This document shows, piece after piece, positions 42,335-54,204 of a stretch of DNA of 64,000 nt. A program made the position numbers and the translations under genes. Location of the stretch: contig OY757934.1 in the NCBI GenBank assembly GCA_963585895.1, positions 37,156,529 to 37,220,528 on the forward strand, written 5' to 3'. The notes beneath the pieces were generated by a model. It was not told the origin of the DNA, made no database searches, and saw nothing but the letters and a program-made list of their open reading frames with translations. This DNA comes from Sepioteuthis lessoniana (taxonomy: Eukaryota; Mollusca; Cephalopoda; Myopsida; Loliginidae). Within the stretch, counting starts at the first letter, position 1. Each line of letters starts with the position of its first letter.

Positions 42335-42405
42335 GTAGAACGTGGCCATTGAACGTGGCCTATATTTAACGTAGAACGTGGCCATTGAACGTGGCCTATA
42401 TTTAA
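42335..42405. repeat. 36-bp tandem duplication
   Basis: GTAGAACGTGGCCATTGAAC followed by GTGGCCTATATTTAA occurs twice. Each unit itself contains GAACGTGGCC twice. Confidence 0.9.
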
Positions 42406-43221
42406 TCTTGCATTACGCCTGCCATATTTTCTAATTTTTGATTTCTACCAGTACTTTTCTGCGTCACCTCATTATAGTCAATATCTTTCCATGAAACAAA
42501 ATATGCCAAAACCCCTTTCACCAAAACCTTTCCCTACTTTTTATCCTATCAACTCCCTAAAATCTATCTCCACTTTCAAAACGAAAACTCTTTAATGAAA
42601 CCTGATACATCTGACTTTTAATCTCTCCCAGCTTTCCTGCTACAACTATAGCCATTCCATCATCTTATCATTTCTCCTCACATGCTTATAAATAGAAAAA
42701 CTCAGAAAATTGTCTCCGTCTGAAGAAGTTTGAGATGAAATAAAACCGAACGAAATATCACATATCTAAATTTGAGTCAAGTTTTTGATTATTCCAACTT
42801 TCTACATATTTCTATCATACTGTCATATTCACTACAAATCTATCGTATCAACATAATGTCGAAATGGATAATCGCACTTTTTACAAAAAACTGCGCAAAT
42901 ACAAAAGACACATTATCGCAGTTCACTCCCACAAGAACAGGAGTGTCTTTTTAAAAAATGCATCGAGGAGAAGATAATACCTAAATGCACCATAAAATCA
43001 TACAAACTCTCGCATCACATTTTTACAAGCCACATATAAGAATACATAGAAGCATTTAAAACCCTTCTAAACCACGAAGCCACAGCACTATTTCATGAAA
43101 CCAACCAAATTCAAGTATGATGGAAATAAATAGAAGCAATACTTGATTTCAAAAACTAATTCCATAAAATCAATGATCTCATGACTATAAATACGGGGGT
43201 CAACTAGTACGCAAGTACATA

Positions 43222-43222
<1 letters not shown>
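42406..43222. other. Unassigned sequence
   Basis: Nothing recognised. Confidence 0.4.

Positions 43223-43275
<53 letters not shown>
43222..43275. repeat. (TA)n microsatellite
   Basis: About 26 TA units. Confidence 0.95.
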
Positions 43276-43412
43276 TGTATTTATAAATTCCAGATTGTAT
43301 AATTTTCTACTGAACCGTCACATGCAATGTATCGACGCGAAGTAGATCTAGAGAGGAGATTGCCAATCCCAGTTGACACGTCACTAAACAAAGAAATACG
43401 TCATATGATATT

Positions 43413-43457
43413 GTTAGCTGGGATTGGTCCATCGATAGATGACCAATCCCAGTTAAC
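43413..43457. repeat. Short inverted repeat with CCAATCCCAG arms
   Basis: CTGGGATTGGTC and GACCAATCCCAG (12 bp, perfect) surround an 11-bp centre, and pairing extends outward with one mismatch. A further CCAATCCCAGTTGACACGTCA lies at 43363, matching the right arm and its flank (CCAATCCCAGTT ... ACACGTCA). Confidence 0.8.
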
Positions 43458-43465
43458 TACACGTC

Positions 43466-44036
43466 AGCCAATGAATTAAGTTAGGAAACCTAACTTATCA
43501 ATTTGACACTTTATACTTAATCAACTTATGAACCATTCCTTTGAAAACCAATAGCGTTTCAAGTGGTTTAAATGTATTAAATAAACCTTTGAGCCAAGTT
43601 TTCGATCATTTAAACGAAACTTTTGAGCCAACAAACTACTGGTGTTAATATGTGGATTCATCTTCATTCGTAGAATTTGACTTGATAAACCCAGATTTGA
43701 ATCTATTGTGTACGGCAACAAGAAGTTAAATACTTTTGCAACTGAACAGTGTCTTTTTGAAACTATATTAAAACATCTAGACTTTATCAGTCTGTTACTA
43801 AAAGTCTCATTATCCTCATAACAAACAGTTATTTATTCTATGTTCATTAGAGTACGTGAAGCTTGAAGACAGAAGACTGTGTTGTGGAAATAAGCTTATT
43901 TGATTCATATATACATCATGCAATTTTTATTAAAAATACAGCTCGAAAGATAAATATGACACTCTGATGTACTCAGACAATTGTTTTTTATTGTTGCAAA
44001 AGCAACTACTAAATCTTTCATCAAATAATCTTTCTA
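43466..44036. other. Unassigned sequence
   Basis: Nothing recognised before the (TAA)n that precedes the LINE stack. Confidence 0.4.
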
Positions 44037-44895
44037 ATAATAATAATAACTCTAGTGCTATTTCAAGCGACAAACTGACGAAATCTCACACGAGAAGACA
44101 GGGACATGGCTAAGAGAAGAAAGCTTGAAGAAAGAAAGTGAATCACTTCTAATATTCTAATAGCAGCACAAAACAACGTCATAATGACCAACTATAATAA
44201 AACGGAAATAGATAAGACACAACAGAATTGCAAGTGTTGGTTTTGTGGTGATAGAGACGAAACGATTGATCACATAATACGCGAATGCAGCGAACTAGCG
44301 CAAAAAGAGTACAAAAATAGACATGACTGGTAATTTTGCGAGACACTGAAATTTGACCATTTTACCAAATGATATATGCACAAATCAGAATCCATCCTGG
44401 AAAATGCGAAAAAAATTCTCTGGGATTTTGAGATACAAACAGACCACCTAACCCCAGCCAGAAGACCAGACCTAGTGTTAATCAACAAAAAAAATAAGAA
44501 CCTGCAGACTAGTGAATTTTTCCGTCCGAGAAGACAACAGAGGGAAAATCAAAGAAAACGAAAAGCGTGACAAGTACTTGGACCTCGCCCGAGAACCAAA
44601 AAAGCGATGGAAAATGAAGGTGATGATGATACCGATTGTAATTGTTGCACTTGGAACGAAACCCAAAGGCTTGGTAAGTGGACTGGAAAACTTGGAAATC
44701 AGATGTCAAACCGAGATAATTCAAACTACAGCATTATTAAGATCGGCTATAATACCGAGAAGGATCCTGGAGATTTGAGGAGACTTACTGTCATTCAGAC
44801 TCCATTGAAAGACCACCAGTTAACGCAGTTGTGAAAAACTCGCAAGGAGTAATAATAACAATAATAATAATGATTACAATAATAATGATAATCCA
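44037..44895 (+). mobile_element. R2/R4-group LINE copy, 3' half (stack 3, copy 1)
   Basis: It starts at a short (TAA)n (44037-44050) and continues with decayed coding sequence for the region before the zinc motif. CCHC-region remnants lie near 44235-44295. The endonuclease part reads SILENAKKILWDFEIQTDHL and ARRPDLVLINKK (44390-44500), and KYLDLAREPKKRWKMKV follows at 44570-44625. The end protein motif is TTALLRSAIIPRRILE. The 3' hairpin region (ACCACCAGTTAACGCAGTTGT) and an AAT-rich tail (44851-44895) follow. R-P-D is intact here. Confidence 0.8.
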
Positions 44896-46920
44896 TTATG
44901 TATAGATCAACATATAGTCATGGCATAAATTGACAACAAAAATGCCGATGAAATTGTCCCGCAAATGAGCATTATAGATTGTCTAAAAATATACAAAGTA
45001 TCCGACAAAATCATAAACCTCATCAAAAAAGTCATAGAAAACTGGAAAGTGAAATTAATATCAGGTGGAAAAACCTTTGTCGAGGTGAAAATCCGGGTAG
45101 GCATCTTCCAGGGAGACTCACTCTTGCCATTGCTATTATAATAAAAATGATGCCACTTAATCATACTCTTAGTAAATGTACAGTGGGTTACAAATTAAGA
45201 AAATTACAGGAAAAGGCAAACCACCTTGTGTATATCGATGTCATCAACATATTTACAAAAAATGAAATAGAATAGAAAAGTCTGATACAAGCAGTAAGAA
45301 TATACAGCAAGGATTAAGGAATGGAATTTGGCATTGAAAAATGTGGAAAGCTCATAATGAAAAGTGGGAAAAGAGTAAGCAACGAAAAGAATAGAACTCT
45401 CAACCCAGGAAAGAATCAGAACGTTTGAATAGAAAGGAAATTACAAATTCTAAGGAAGCTGGGAAGTGGACCACATTAAACAAAGATGAAAGAAAAAAAT
45501 AAGAAAAGAGGATTTCAGAAGAGCCAAAAAACTTCTCGAAACCAAGCCCTGCAGTAGAAATCTCAGCAAAAGAATAAACATCTGGGAGGTCTTCCTTATT
45601 AGATACTTTGGACCATTCTTACAATGGACAAAGGAGAAACTATGATGACTATGCACAAGCCCTTACACCCAGGATATGACATAAACAGATTATATGTGTC
45701 AAGAAAAGTTGTGGCTAGCATTGAAGATTTCGTAGATGCATTAATACAAAGAATCGAAGACTACATTGAAAAGAGCAAAGAAAGACTAATTACAGCAGCC
45801 ATTAAATTAAATAACAACAAAAGAACAAATTGAAAAAAAAAACCCAATTAAACTAGAAAACAGAAATAGGAAGAAAAATAACTGTACGCATACTTCAAGG
45901 AAAAAACTGACAACATTATATACGAGAATACTTGAATATGACTAAGAAAGAAAATATTAAGAAAGAAACAGAATTTCTTCTAATAGCAGCACGAAACAAT
46001 ACCATAAGGGCCAACGGGCCATTGGCCTAATGAGTAGAGTGTTTGCCAATGGTCCGGGAGATCGGGGTGAGTCATACCAAAAACTAAAAAAAAAAAAAAA
46101 TGGTACTTGATGCCACCTTTCTTAGCATTCATCATTATAAGGTAAGGATCAAGGGTGAAGTGGAGCAATCCAGAGAATAGAGTAGCGCCTTCCCCTACAC
46201 CTCAGTGTAGTAGCTATTGAGAAGGGAGACTTCGGTTCACCGTCGACTAAGGTCGCCAACTATATTTAAAAGAGAAAAATGATAATAGATAACAGAATAG
46301 CAAGTAGAGGATATTTTGAGACCGAAATGAAACGGTTAATTACATAATAAACGACAGCAGCAGACTAGGACAAAAGGAGGATAAGACTATGCATGACTAG
46401 ATGGGGAAAATTATCCACTGGAAAAGGAACCAGAAATTAAAATTTGACGCTGCTGACAAATAGTATATGCAGAAACCAGAATCCACCCTGGAGAATGAGA
46501 CGCACAAAATTCTCTTGGATTTTGAGCTACAAGCAGATCACCCATTTCTTGCTAGAAGACCAGATCTTATTTTAATTTATAAGAAAAAAAGAACTTGCGA
46601 TCTAATTAATTTTGCCATTCTGGTCGACTTCTGAGTGAAAAGGAAAGAAATCGAGAAGATAAAATACTTACTGTTTTTAGAAAACTAAAAACATGAGGAA
46701 TATGAGGTTGATAGTGATACCAATGATAGTTGGAACGATCTTCAATGGCTTGGTAAAAAGACTGGAGGATTTGGAAATCAGAGGAAGAATCAAAACTATC
46801 TAGACCACAGTATTGTTAAGATCGGTTAGAATACTCATAAGAGTACTGGAGATCCGGAAAGACTATCAGTCACACAGATTCCAGTGAAATACCACTAGTT
46901 AATGCTGGTGTAAGAAACAT
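44896..46920 (+). mobile_element. R2/R4-group LINE copy, RT to 3' end, with nested SINE (stack 3, copy 2)
   Basis: It begins directly after the AAT tail of copy 1. Remnants in order: CIDQHIVMA and I-D-N-K-N-A-D (44900-44960); KVIENWKVKLISGGKTFVEV (45035-45090); GIFQGDSLLPLLL (45100-45140); a damaged YMDD region near 45230; thumb remnants (45310-45600); RYFGPFLQWTKEKL (about 45600-45640); and the endonuclease region (DPLL-type R-R-P-D-L at 46555-46575). The 3' end is at about 46920 with CACTAGTTAATGCTGGTG as the terminal hairpin. Many frameshifts. A SINE C copy splits it at 46017-46262. Confidence 0.8.
46017..46262 (+). mobile_element. SINE family C copy nested in the LINE
   Basis: Head: CATTGGCCTAATGAGTAGAG (box A) and GATCGGGGTGAGTCAT (decayed box B). 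Body: AAATGGTACTTGATGCCACC, GGTGAAGTGGAGCAATCC and CACCTCAGTGTAGTAGCTAT, ending GGTCGCCAACTATATTT. LINE coding sequence resumes right after it. An internal A run (46089-46101) replaces part of the usual sequence. Confidence 0.85.
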
Positions 46921-46926
46921 TGCAAG

Positions 46927-47220
46927 GAGTGCCGTTCCAGTGGACCACAGAATAAAAGTAAAAGAAAGCGTAAAGATAAACAAACACTTTGATCCCTTCT
47001 GAGAGCTGAAAAAGTTTCGGAACATGGTGCACCTGTAACGGTCCCTAAAGGTCTGGGAAAAGACTGAAGGAAATGGAAATCAGAATAAGAATCAAGACCA
47101 TGCATTGCTAAGATCGACTAGAATACTGAGAAGAGTCCTGGAAACCTCAGGAGACTTGCTGCCACTCAGACTTCAATGAAAGACTACAAGATAACACTGG
47201 TGTGAAAAACTGGATAATGA
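46927..47220 (+). mobile_element. R2/R4-group LINE copy, C-terminal end only (stack 3, copy 3)
   Basis: It starts at A-V-P-V-D-H-R-I-K, the end of the nuclease motif, directly after the previous copy's 3' end and without a clear TAA run. It runs to the family 3' end (TACAAGATAACACTGGTGTGA) and a short ATAATGATAATTATC tail. Confidence 0.75.
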
Positions 47221-47875
47221 TAATTATCAATCAAAGTGTAAGTGTTTTTAGTAAAAGATAAGATGTCCAAGAGCAAAACTATATAAAAGCTAAAAAGCAA
47301 TCACTTATAATTATTACTCTTTTTTAGTTTCTCTAGTTTTATATAATAAAACGTCATCCATCAGATGGGATAAAGAATATTGTGCCATTTCCAGCATTTA
47401 TTTTCAACGGATTATTACAAATACAGACGTTCTTCATTTCTATATAAATACAGCATTCCTGCGAACTCAAAATTAATGTCCTCAGTGTAACATTCTGTTA
47501 TTGAAGTTCGTGTTGTAATACATTACAGTTTTCCATAGAGATTATATCAGCTTTCTTTAGGCAGCAAGATTCACTGGTTAAAATTTATAAGAACCATATG
47601 TTGGAAACAGACGCTTTTCGTTATGCTTTGCTAAGAGAAACAGTTAAACTAGAGTCGTCGAGAGTTGGTTTGTTCGCGGCCTGACGTTATTATTAATTGA
47701 ACAATAGATTCAAGATTAGCCTCGAGTCTTCGATCAATTTTGTAAGAAATGGCTTATGTTGAACAGAACGCAGATATCATTAAGAAAGATAAAATTTCAT
47801 ATCAAGAAACAAACACAAGTACACGAACATTTCGATTGGGTCAAGTCGAAATTATTACTTACGAGAAGAAATGCG
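47221..47875. other. Unassigned sequence
   Basis: No family copy recognised. The start codon of a 169-codon frame lies here at 47749, but most of that frame is SINE A read-through. Confidence 0.4.
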
Positions 47876-48170
47876 AACTTAGTATAACGGTTATTGCTTT
47901 ACGATTAGCTATTGGTGACATGAGTTCAAATAACAGCAGAAACTGGTTATATTTCACTTTGCGCTTATGCACTCAAGAAAGGTATGAATCCATCTGTTTT
48001 TCATCCATATATGGGTTAATACGAGAGCAGACTGGATTATTTAGCATTGGTTTGGCAATCAGTCTAGGAAAAGAAAAAAATCTAATTTCAAAGCATCTTT
48101 ATTCAGCTAAAAAATTGTCCTTGTATTATATCCTGCACAGGCCGGAAGGGTTGGGTAAATTCACACTTAG
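47876..48170 (+). mobile_element. SINE family A copy, full length
   Basis: Head: TAGTATAACGGTTATTGC and ATGAGTTCAAATAACAGC (box B decayed). Body: CTCAAGAAAGGTATGAATCC and GGTTTGGCAATCAGTCTAGG, with the end GAAGGGTTGGGTAAATTC. It happens to be free of stops in one frame. Confidence 0.8.
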
Positions 48171-48698
48171 GAAAAAAGTTGAATTTGAGAAACGCGAAGG
48201 TGAAAGTATCTTTTGTGTTATGTTGTATTTAACGCAAAAGTTCTGCTTGTCGGTGTGAGTGCGTGAGTTAACTGATGTAGAAAAACAGGTAAGGTACATC
48301 ACTTATCTAATTCTGTTGCTATTTTTACAATTTGTTACATGCTTGTGTAGAGAGGAGCACGGAGGTTGATTTGTTTGTTGTAGTGGGATGTTCACTGCTG
48401 AATAAATGACATTTTGGAGTCAGAACTCGCCTCCAGAAAATAAGGGAAATATTAGAGTATTATTTGTCCATAAATGACTCTTCAGTTCACGTGAATATTC
48501 TACGCGACGTCTACAGAAATTCATCAGAAAGCCTTTGGAAGTTTAAAATTAACTTTGTGATCGAACCTAGTAGTTAGGCGTCAGATTAGAATTATATAAA
48601 TTATTATGCATTGAATGTAACTCATATTAGAAAGTCTAAGTTCCTGTAGGTCCTCGATTAGAAATTAATATTAAATAAGCCCCGAAAGTTGATCTGCC

Positions 48699-48700
<2 letters not shown>
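48171..48700. other. Unassigned sequence
   Basis: Nothing recognised. Confidence 0.4.

Positions 48701-48701
<1 letters not shown>

Positions 48702-48750
<49 letters not shown>
48702..48750. repeat. (GA)n microsatellite
   Basis: About 24 GA units. Confidence 0.95.
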
Positions 48751-48752
<2 letters not shown>

Positions 48753-49930
48753 GTATGTGTGTGCGTGTAAACGTTGCATAATCATTTTAAGATGAGCAAA
48801 TATGGAATTGTCGCATGAAAAAAACGTGTCTTAAATTAAAAGCTGATTAATTAATTTCTTGTAATAATCACATATTTCATGAATGAAAGACAAAAGTAAC
48901 ACCTATGATAATGTCATTATGTAAAAACGAGGAGACGACGTGTAATTTTAGGAAATATTTTATTACTTTGAAAGTTTTCTGGGTATTTAAGAAGTAAATC
49001 TATTTTCCTCCATTAACTCGCAAAGAATACTGTTTCTGGTTTGATATTTTGCTTTGTAACCAACGTCACATGATCAAGGTGGCGTTGTCTCTGATTCAAG
49101 TCCCTATATCCGCAGCCAATAACAGCCTCCGGTTTAATCAAAGATTTTCTTTTCAAACAATCTCTATTGCTTCAGTAACGACTTCTGCTTTTGAAAGTGT
49201 CTCCTTTCGCAGTCCTTCGCCCTCGATTTAACCTTCACATCATGAATGAAATGCTGTCTTTGAATCAAGCCATTTTGTGCAAAGGTAATTTGTCCGCAGA
49301 CTAAAGAACTGCAATGCCCGCACTTCGTCGTGCGTGGCTGACATGGCAATGAGCTTATCTTTTGGTCAAGTAAATCAAAATCCTCTTATCGTTCAGGTGA
49401 TTGGACATCTTTGCATTATTCTACATAAACATACGGACACTTACTGAGATAAGTGCGAATACACACACGGTCCAATTTTTTTTTAAAGTGTGATTTGAGT
49501 GGCAGATTAAAGGTAGTTATGTCTATGGCTAAATTCCAATTACTCTTGTAGACTATTAGTATGGAGAACATCAAATTCGATTTAAAACTATTGAATAAAA
49601 ACTGTACATAATGATAATCAAGCATTAAAATGCAAAACTTTCTTTGACTAATGCTTCTACTACTTCAGCAAGATTATTTCTGAAACGACGTTGGGTAGTC
49701 CGATCTTTACAAGATTCTTTTCTAAAACTGAAAAGAAAAAATCCACATCGATCGTTTTTACATAGGATAATTTTGATTAAAAAAATGAAAAAAAAATCCC
49801 AAACATGTGAATATATGAAGATGTTGTTCAAGACTCATAAAATCCATAAGAACATTTTTTTTTCAGAAATTAAACAATTGCATAAAAACGATATTTCTTC
49901 AAAGATTTCCTCTGGCTCATAAAACACTCT
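48751..49930. other. Unassigned sequence
   Basis: A weak box-B-like TCTCTGATTCAAGTCCC lies at about 49086-49102. The opposing frames at 49625-49922 overlap each other and have no domain. Confidence 0.35.
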
Positions 49931-49934
49931 TTTG

Positions 49935-50025
49935 GCGGGGCTTAGTATAAGCGGACTGTATCCCTAGCAGAGGAAAAATACTCCCACCCCAAATGGGTGA
50001 TCTGAGCATGACATGAAACTGACAT
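49935..50025 (+). mobile_element. Possible decayed family B 5' fragment
   Basis: CTAGCAGAGGAAAAATACTC followed by GAGCATGACATGAAACTGA resembles the B body (CTGCAGAGGGATAAGACCC, GATATGACACTAAACG). The match is weak. Confidence 0.35.
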
Positions 50026-50118
50026 TAAAAAGTATTGAAACAAAAGCACACTTAATCCAGCGAGTTTTCTACTTGTCGGAGCACCTCTAAAACATCTCTT
50101 TTCATACGCTGTTAATCT

Positions 50119-50671
50119 GTTTGGTTTGGTTGGGTTGGTTTTTATGGCATATCAACCATTGTTGGCTATTTAATGCCAAATCCTTTTTATACATATAAAT
50201 AAAATATATTATTTTTAAACACATTTTGTAGATAACATTTTTAAGCGAGTCTGATCTCATTTCTTCACGGGTAAATGGTTTCACTTTTATCTAATATGAA
50301 TAATTTAATTGACATTTAATGATTTGTTTGCACACAGTTAAATATTTTCAAGCATTGCCATCTAACAATAACAATTCAATTAGACAGCAATCAGTTGTTT
50401 TCACTGTTAAATGTAAAAAAATAGTTCTATTTCAAACAATTCAGTTTAGCATAAGTGCACGGATCAGATGTCAAATAATTCTATTCGACCCATAAATATG
50501 ACCTTATCAGGTGCTATCACTCCGACCCAGAATGGGCCTGGGAGCAATGTCAAGAAAGGGCTACTTTGCATTCCCCAAAGCTCCACTTAGTGTCATTATT
50601 AGGACTCTCGTTAGAGGAGAGTCTTACCCCTCTGCAGTTGATGTATTCTGCAGCCCTAGCCGACTGGTCCA
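50119..50671 (-). mobile_element. Family B retroposon copy, near full length, with probable target duplication
   Basis: From the left: (GGTT)n-like tail, ATGGCATATCAACCATTG, AATGCCAAATCC, an AT-rich middle, about two VNTR units (50395-50490), CCCATAAATATGACCTTATC, and the 5' end GTATTCTGCAGCCCTAGCCGACTGG. It is flanked by CTGTTAATCT (50109-50118) and CTGTTAAGCT (50672-50681), a 10-bp duplication with one mismatch. Confidence 0.8.
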
Positions 50672-50684
50672 CTGTTAAGCTATG

Positions 50685-52514
50685 TAATTATATTACTTTC
50701 ATTTTGGTACATATTCTCCAATCTTCGTCTTGAGATGAATTTCGAGTTAAAGAAACCATAGAAAGTTCCACTGAACTAAGTTTAGTAAGTATGAAGTTTT
50801 CTGCACTCGCACAATCCTGTATTTGCGTAAAACAACTGCTGACGAAAACCTATCGAGACTGAATTCTTTTTTTAAAATTAAATTTATAATATACCGAGAC
50901 TGGCTCCATAGTAGTTTTTCAGACTAAAACTGACTCGTTTAGATTGATTTCTAGAAGGGTATATATAATCGGTTTATATAAGTTACCGACGAGCACTGAA
51001 ACCTTTATTTAAGATTTAGATTTTAAAATTAAGGCTTTTAAAAATAAGTCTCGATACTTTTTGATGACTCTTTTACCCTGTTTTTTTTTTGCTCTTAAAC
51101 ACAACTAATTTCATGCCTGAGGCCTTAATAACTTGTCAGTGTGCGGTGGAATTATGTAATCGAAAATGAAGGAAGGTTTTAGCTTGATTGAATTTGTAAG
51201 TGATCGTGAAATATACGTCAAAAGCGACAGTATTCTCTTTCCAAACTAATAAATGAAGGAAAGGAAATATGAAACTCTTCATTATGAGGTCATTAAATGT
51301 TAAAAATTTGCAAAACAAAGTAATTATGAGCCATAATCCGAAGAGAATAATGTTGCTCCCTGAATTATCCAGCATGTATTTTGCGTGCGTTTGTAAGTAG
51401 GTATGGGTAAATGCGTATATGTACGCAGGAGATCACATTAATGTGTCTATGTAAATAAATATGTCTGTGTTTAGATGTTGTTATTAAATGTGCAAGAATG
51501 GATTGAAGAACTGGTAGAGTTCGCTAGCTGACCTGATGTCTCCGTTCTAAAAGAATATAAATATTCATAGTTAGTCAAATCAGCAAACATGAGAGAGAAA
51601 TAAAAAAAAAAGATAAAAAACTAATGCAATAAAAAAGTGGAGAAAACTAATCAAATAATTGATGCAAAACAAAATACCATGTTGTTTGTTTTCCTTGATG
51701 TGTGTGATCAAACTATGGATCAAGAAGGGTTTTTTTCTGAATTAAAACTTTAGAGCGAGAGCCTCGTTCTGAAACCACAGATATCGCTCACTGACACGAT
51801 GTTCTCGAACTCCATTTTATTTTTTATGATATACTTAATGTTTTTTTCCTTCTTTCGTTTTTCTTTTTAATATCGATGTTAAATGTTATTGCTCTTCTAC
51901 ATATTCATTTAAAAAAAAATCCTATTATACTTTAGCTTTGTTTATTTTAGGCATTTCGTTCATTTCTTTTTTTTACTTCTCCAATTCCTCAGATTTTCTT
52001 TATAAATACCTATTAGCGTTTTCAAACCCCCTCTCTCTTTTTTCTTTTTTTTTTTTAATGATATCCCTTCTTTCTATAATCTTTTCTTTTATGAAGTGTT
52101 TCGTCTGTGACACTTTTTTCCCCTCACGTACAAATTCGAGACTATTTTTTCCTTTTTGAAATTTTGGCGTTCTTCCTTTTCTATTGTTTCTTATTTTTTC
52201 ATTCTTCTACAATTTATAAAATTCTTTATTTAAATCAAGGAAAAAGATTCTTATTGAAATCAATATTGCATATTTGATTTTATCTCTCGCTAAACGCCAT
52301 CTGAAGCATCACGATTGAATAGAAAAATTTCATAGCGGTTGGAATCGTGAGTCAGCATTAAACTGTTAATTGTATTTATATCAAGAATATTTTTCTTTTG
52401 TCCAACGGTTGTTTACCGATCAAATATCTAAATTTTTATTAATGATATCTTTTAAGAATCTTCTGCTATCAGCTTTATGGGAGAGAAAATTTCTTTCATA
52501 GTATAAATACACAC
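50685..52514. other. Unassigned AT-rich sequence
   Basis: T-rich and pyrimidine-rich patches (51840-51870, 51960-52060). No gene or family copy recognised in 1.8 kb. Confidence 0.4.
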
Positions 52515-52820
52515 AATAAAAGTGTATACGGCCCATAGCGAACAACAAGAAAACATTTTCTTTCTTTCTTTCTTTCTTTCTTTCAACAGAATAGATATAT
52601 AGAACTTATTATGAACAAAAAGAAGTTTTCTTTCTCTTTTAAAGATAAACGTACAAAGGTAATAATGAACAGAAATAAGACGTGTTCCTTCTTTCCTTCT
52701 TCAAAGCAAAGATTACACGGTTCATAATAAAAAAAAAAGAAAGCGTTTCTTTCTTGTTCTTTTTTTCTACTTACAAAATAAAAGTGTATTCGGCTCATAA
52801 TAAACAAAAATGAAATGTTT

Positions 52821-52851
<31 letters not shown>

Positions 52852-52858
52852 ACTCTTC
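52515..52858. repeat. Diverged tandem repeat, about five units, with (TTTC)n
   Basis: Variants of TCATAATAAACAAAAATGAA followed by GTTTTCTTTC occur near 52531, 52602, 52660, 52718 and 52790. The first and last also share AATAAAAGTGTAT(A/T)CGG. Two units carry expanded TTTC runs (52558-52583, 52818-52850). Confidence 0.75.
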
Positions 52859-53438
52859 AGACGATTAGGAAGTAATCGATATAGGGAAGTAATGGGAAAG
52901 TTTGTCTCAAAATCCATTATTAGTACATTCTATCTTACAATGTAAACGCTTAATTTATGTTATTCCTGTTAGGAGCAAGTAACGTTCCTGGCATGATGAT
53001 TATTTTGATTTAGAAATGTTAGCGTTATTATATGTTATCAATTGGGATGTTTGTATTTTTGTTTTCTTTGAAAGACTGTTTATCAATTACTTTTGACTTT
53101 GTTTTACATAATAAAAACAGGAAGAAACAAACGAAAGGAAATATACGTTTCGGTAACAAAAATATATTTAATTATAATGAACAGAGATAGAGAACACGTT
53201 AAAAGGAAAATCATTTAGAATTATTTTTAAGACATCAAAGAAAGAATTTACTGGGACTAATTTACTTAAAGAATATCATTCATAAAGGATAAAATATATT
53301 GGCCTCGAGGCAATACAATAAGGTTGCGTCCGGTTATGTTTAACTGAAGAGTAAGCGAACATTTTCCTTCATATTCTTGTATAAAAGCAGGATTTGATCG
53401 TAATTATAAGCAAGCAAGTACATTGTAAGAAGTGGACT
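52859..53438. other. Unassigned AT-rich sequence
   Basis: Nothing recognised. Confidence 0.4.
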
Positions 53439-53439
53439 T

Positions 53440-53585
53440 GGCTATCCGAGTTCAAAATCTGATCAAGGCTGTGTGCATTTCACATTGTACTAATATTTTT
53501 GGGAAAGTTCAACTATTCTCTCTCCGGCTATGGAGAAATCGTTGAGAGAAAATTCAAACTTCAAACTAGTAGATCTAGAAAGGGA
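53440..53585 (+). mobile_element. SINE family A copy, decayed
   Basis: CCGAGTTCAAAATCTGATC is a box B remnant, then ATTTTTGGGAAAGTTCAAC and CTCTCCGGCTATGGAGAAAT match the A body with deletions. The 3' end is not recognisable. Confidence 0.6.
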
Positions 53586-54150
53586 TGGGTTCTGCTAGGC
53601 TATTCCTGCTCAAGACAGGCTACATCAGTTGCACACCCCGACGATCATTAAGGTTACGAGATTAGTATTTTTATCCACTAAAAATTGCGCCTACAGTTCT
53701 AAAATTTCTTCATTTTTAGAAGAATTAGAATTAAATTTTACTTCATATTCCTGTTTAAATCGAATTTGCTCGGTTGGCATTTCTGTATTTGATATATAGT
53801 GTAGAAGTCTTTTTGTTCTAAACATAGTGTAAAATGAGTAAAATGATATTCAAGTCGTTTCCAGACTAAGTGAAGGCTATGAAACTATTATATTTGAGTG
53901 GCTATAAAATTCATACATATCGGTATTTTGATGATAAAACGTATCGATTAGGAGGCAAATGTACCAGGAACTCGTCAAGATTGCACCTTCGAGTTACACT
54001 TAAAAATAAAGTTACTATATCATTTCTTGATGCCGGTGTTTTGTCTTGTGTATCCCAGGTACTTTCAAAACGGCCTCTGTAAATAATAACAGCCTCTATA
54101 GCATTTTGACGTTGCAAAATAAATTTATTTACTTATTCATATATTTCTCA
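53586..54150. other. Unassigned sequence
   Basis: The overlapping frames at 53870-54117 on both strands look like chance. Confidence 0.4.
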
Positions 54151-54154
54151 GATA

Positions 54155-54155
54155 A

Positions 54156-54204
<49 letters not shown>
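54155..54204. repeat. (CT)n microsatellite
   Basis: About 23 units, then ATCGATCGATC and TAGCTAGCAAGC. Confidence 0.95.

Noticed and set aside
47749..48258. 169-codon open frame, one of the longest outside the LINEs
   Set aside because: Most of it (47876-48170) is a SINE A copy read in one frame. The remainder has no domain signature.
49625..49922. Opposing frames of 68 and 92 codons
   Set aside because: They overlap on both strands in AT-rich DNA without any recognisable motif or codon pattern.
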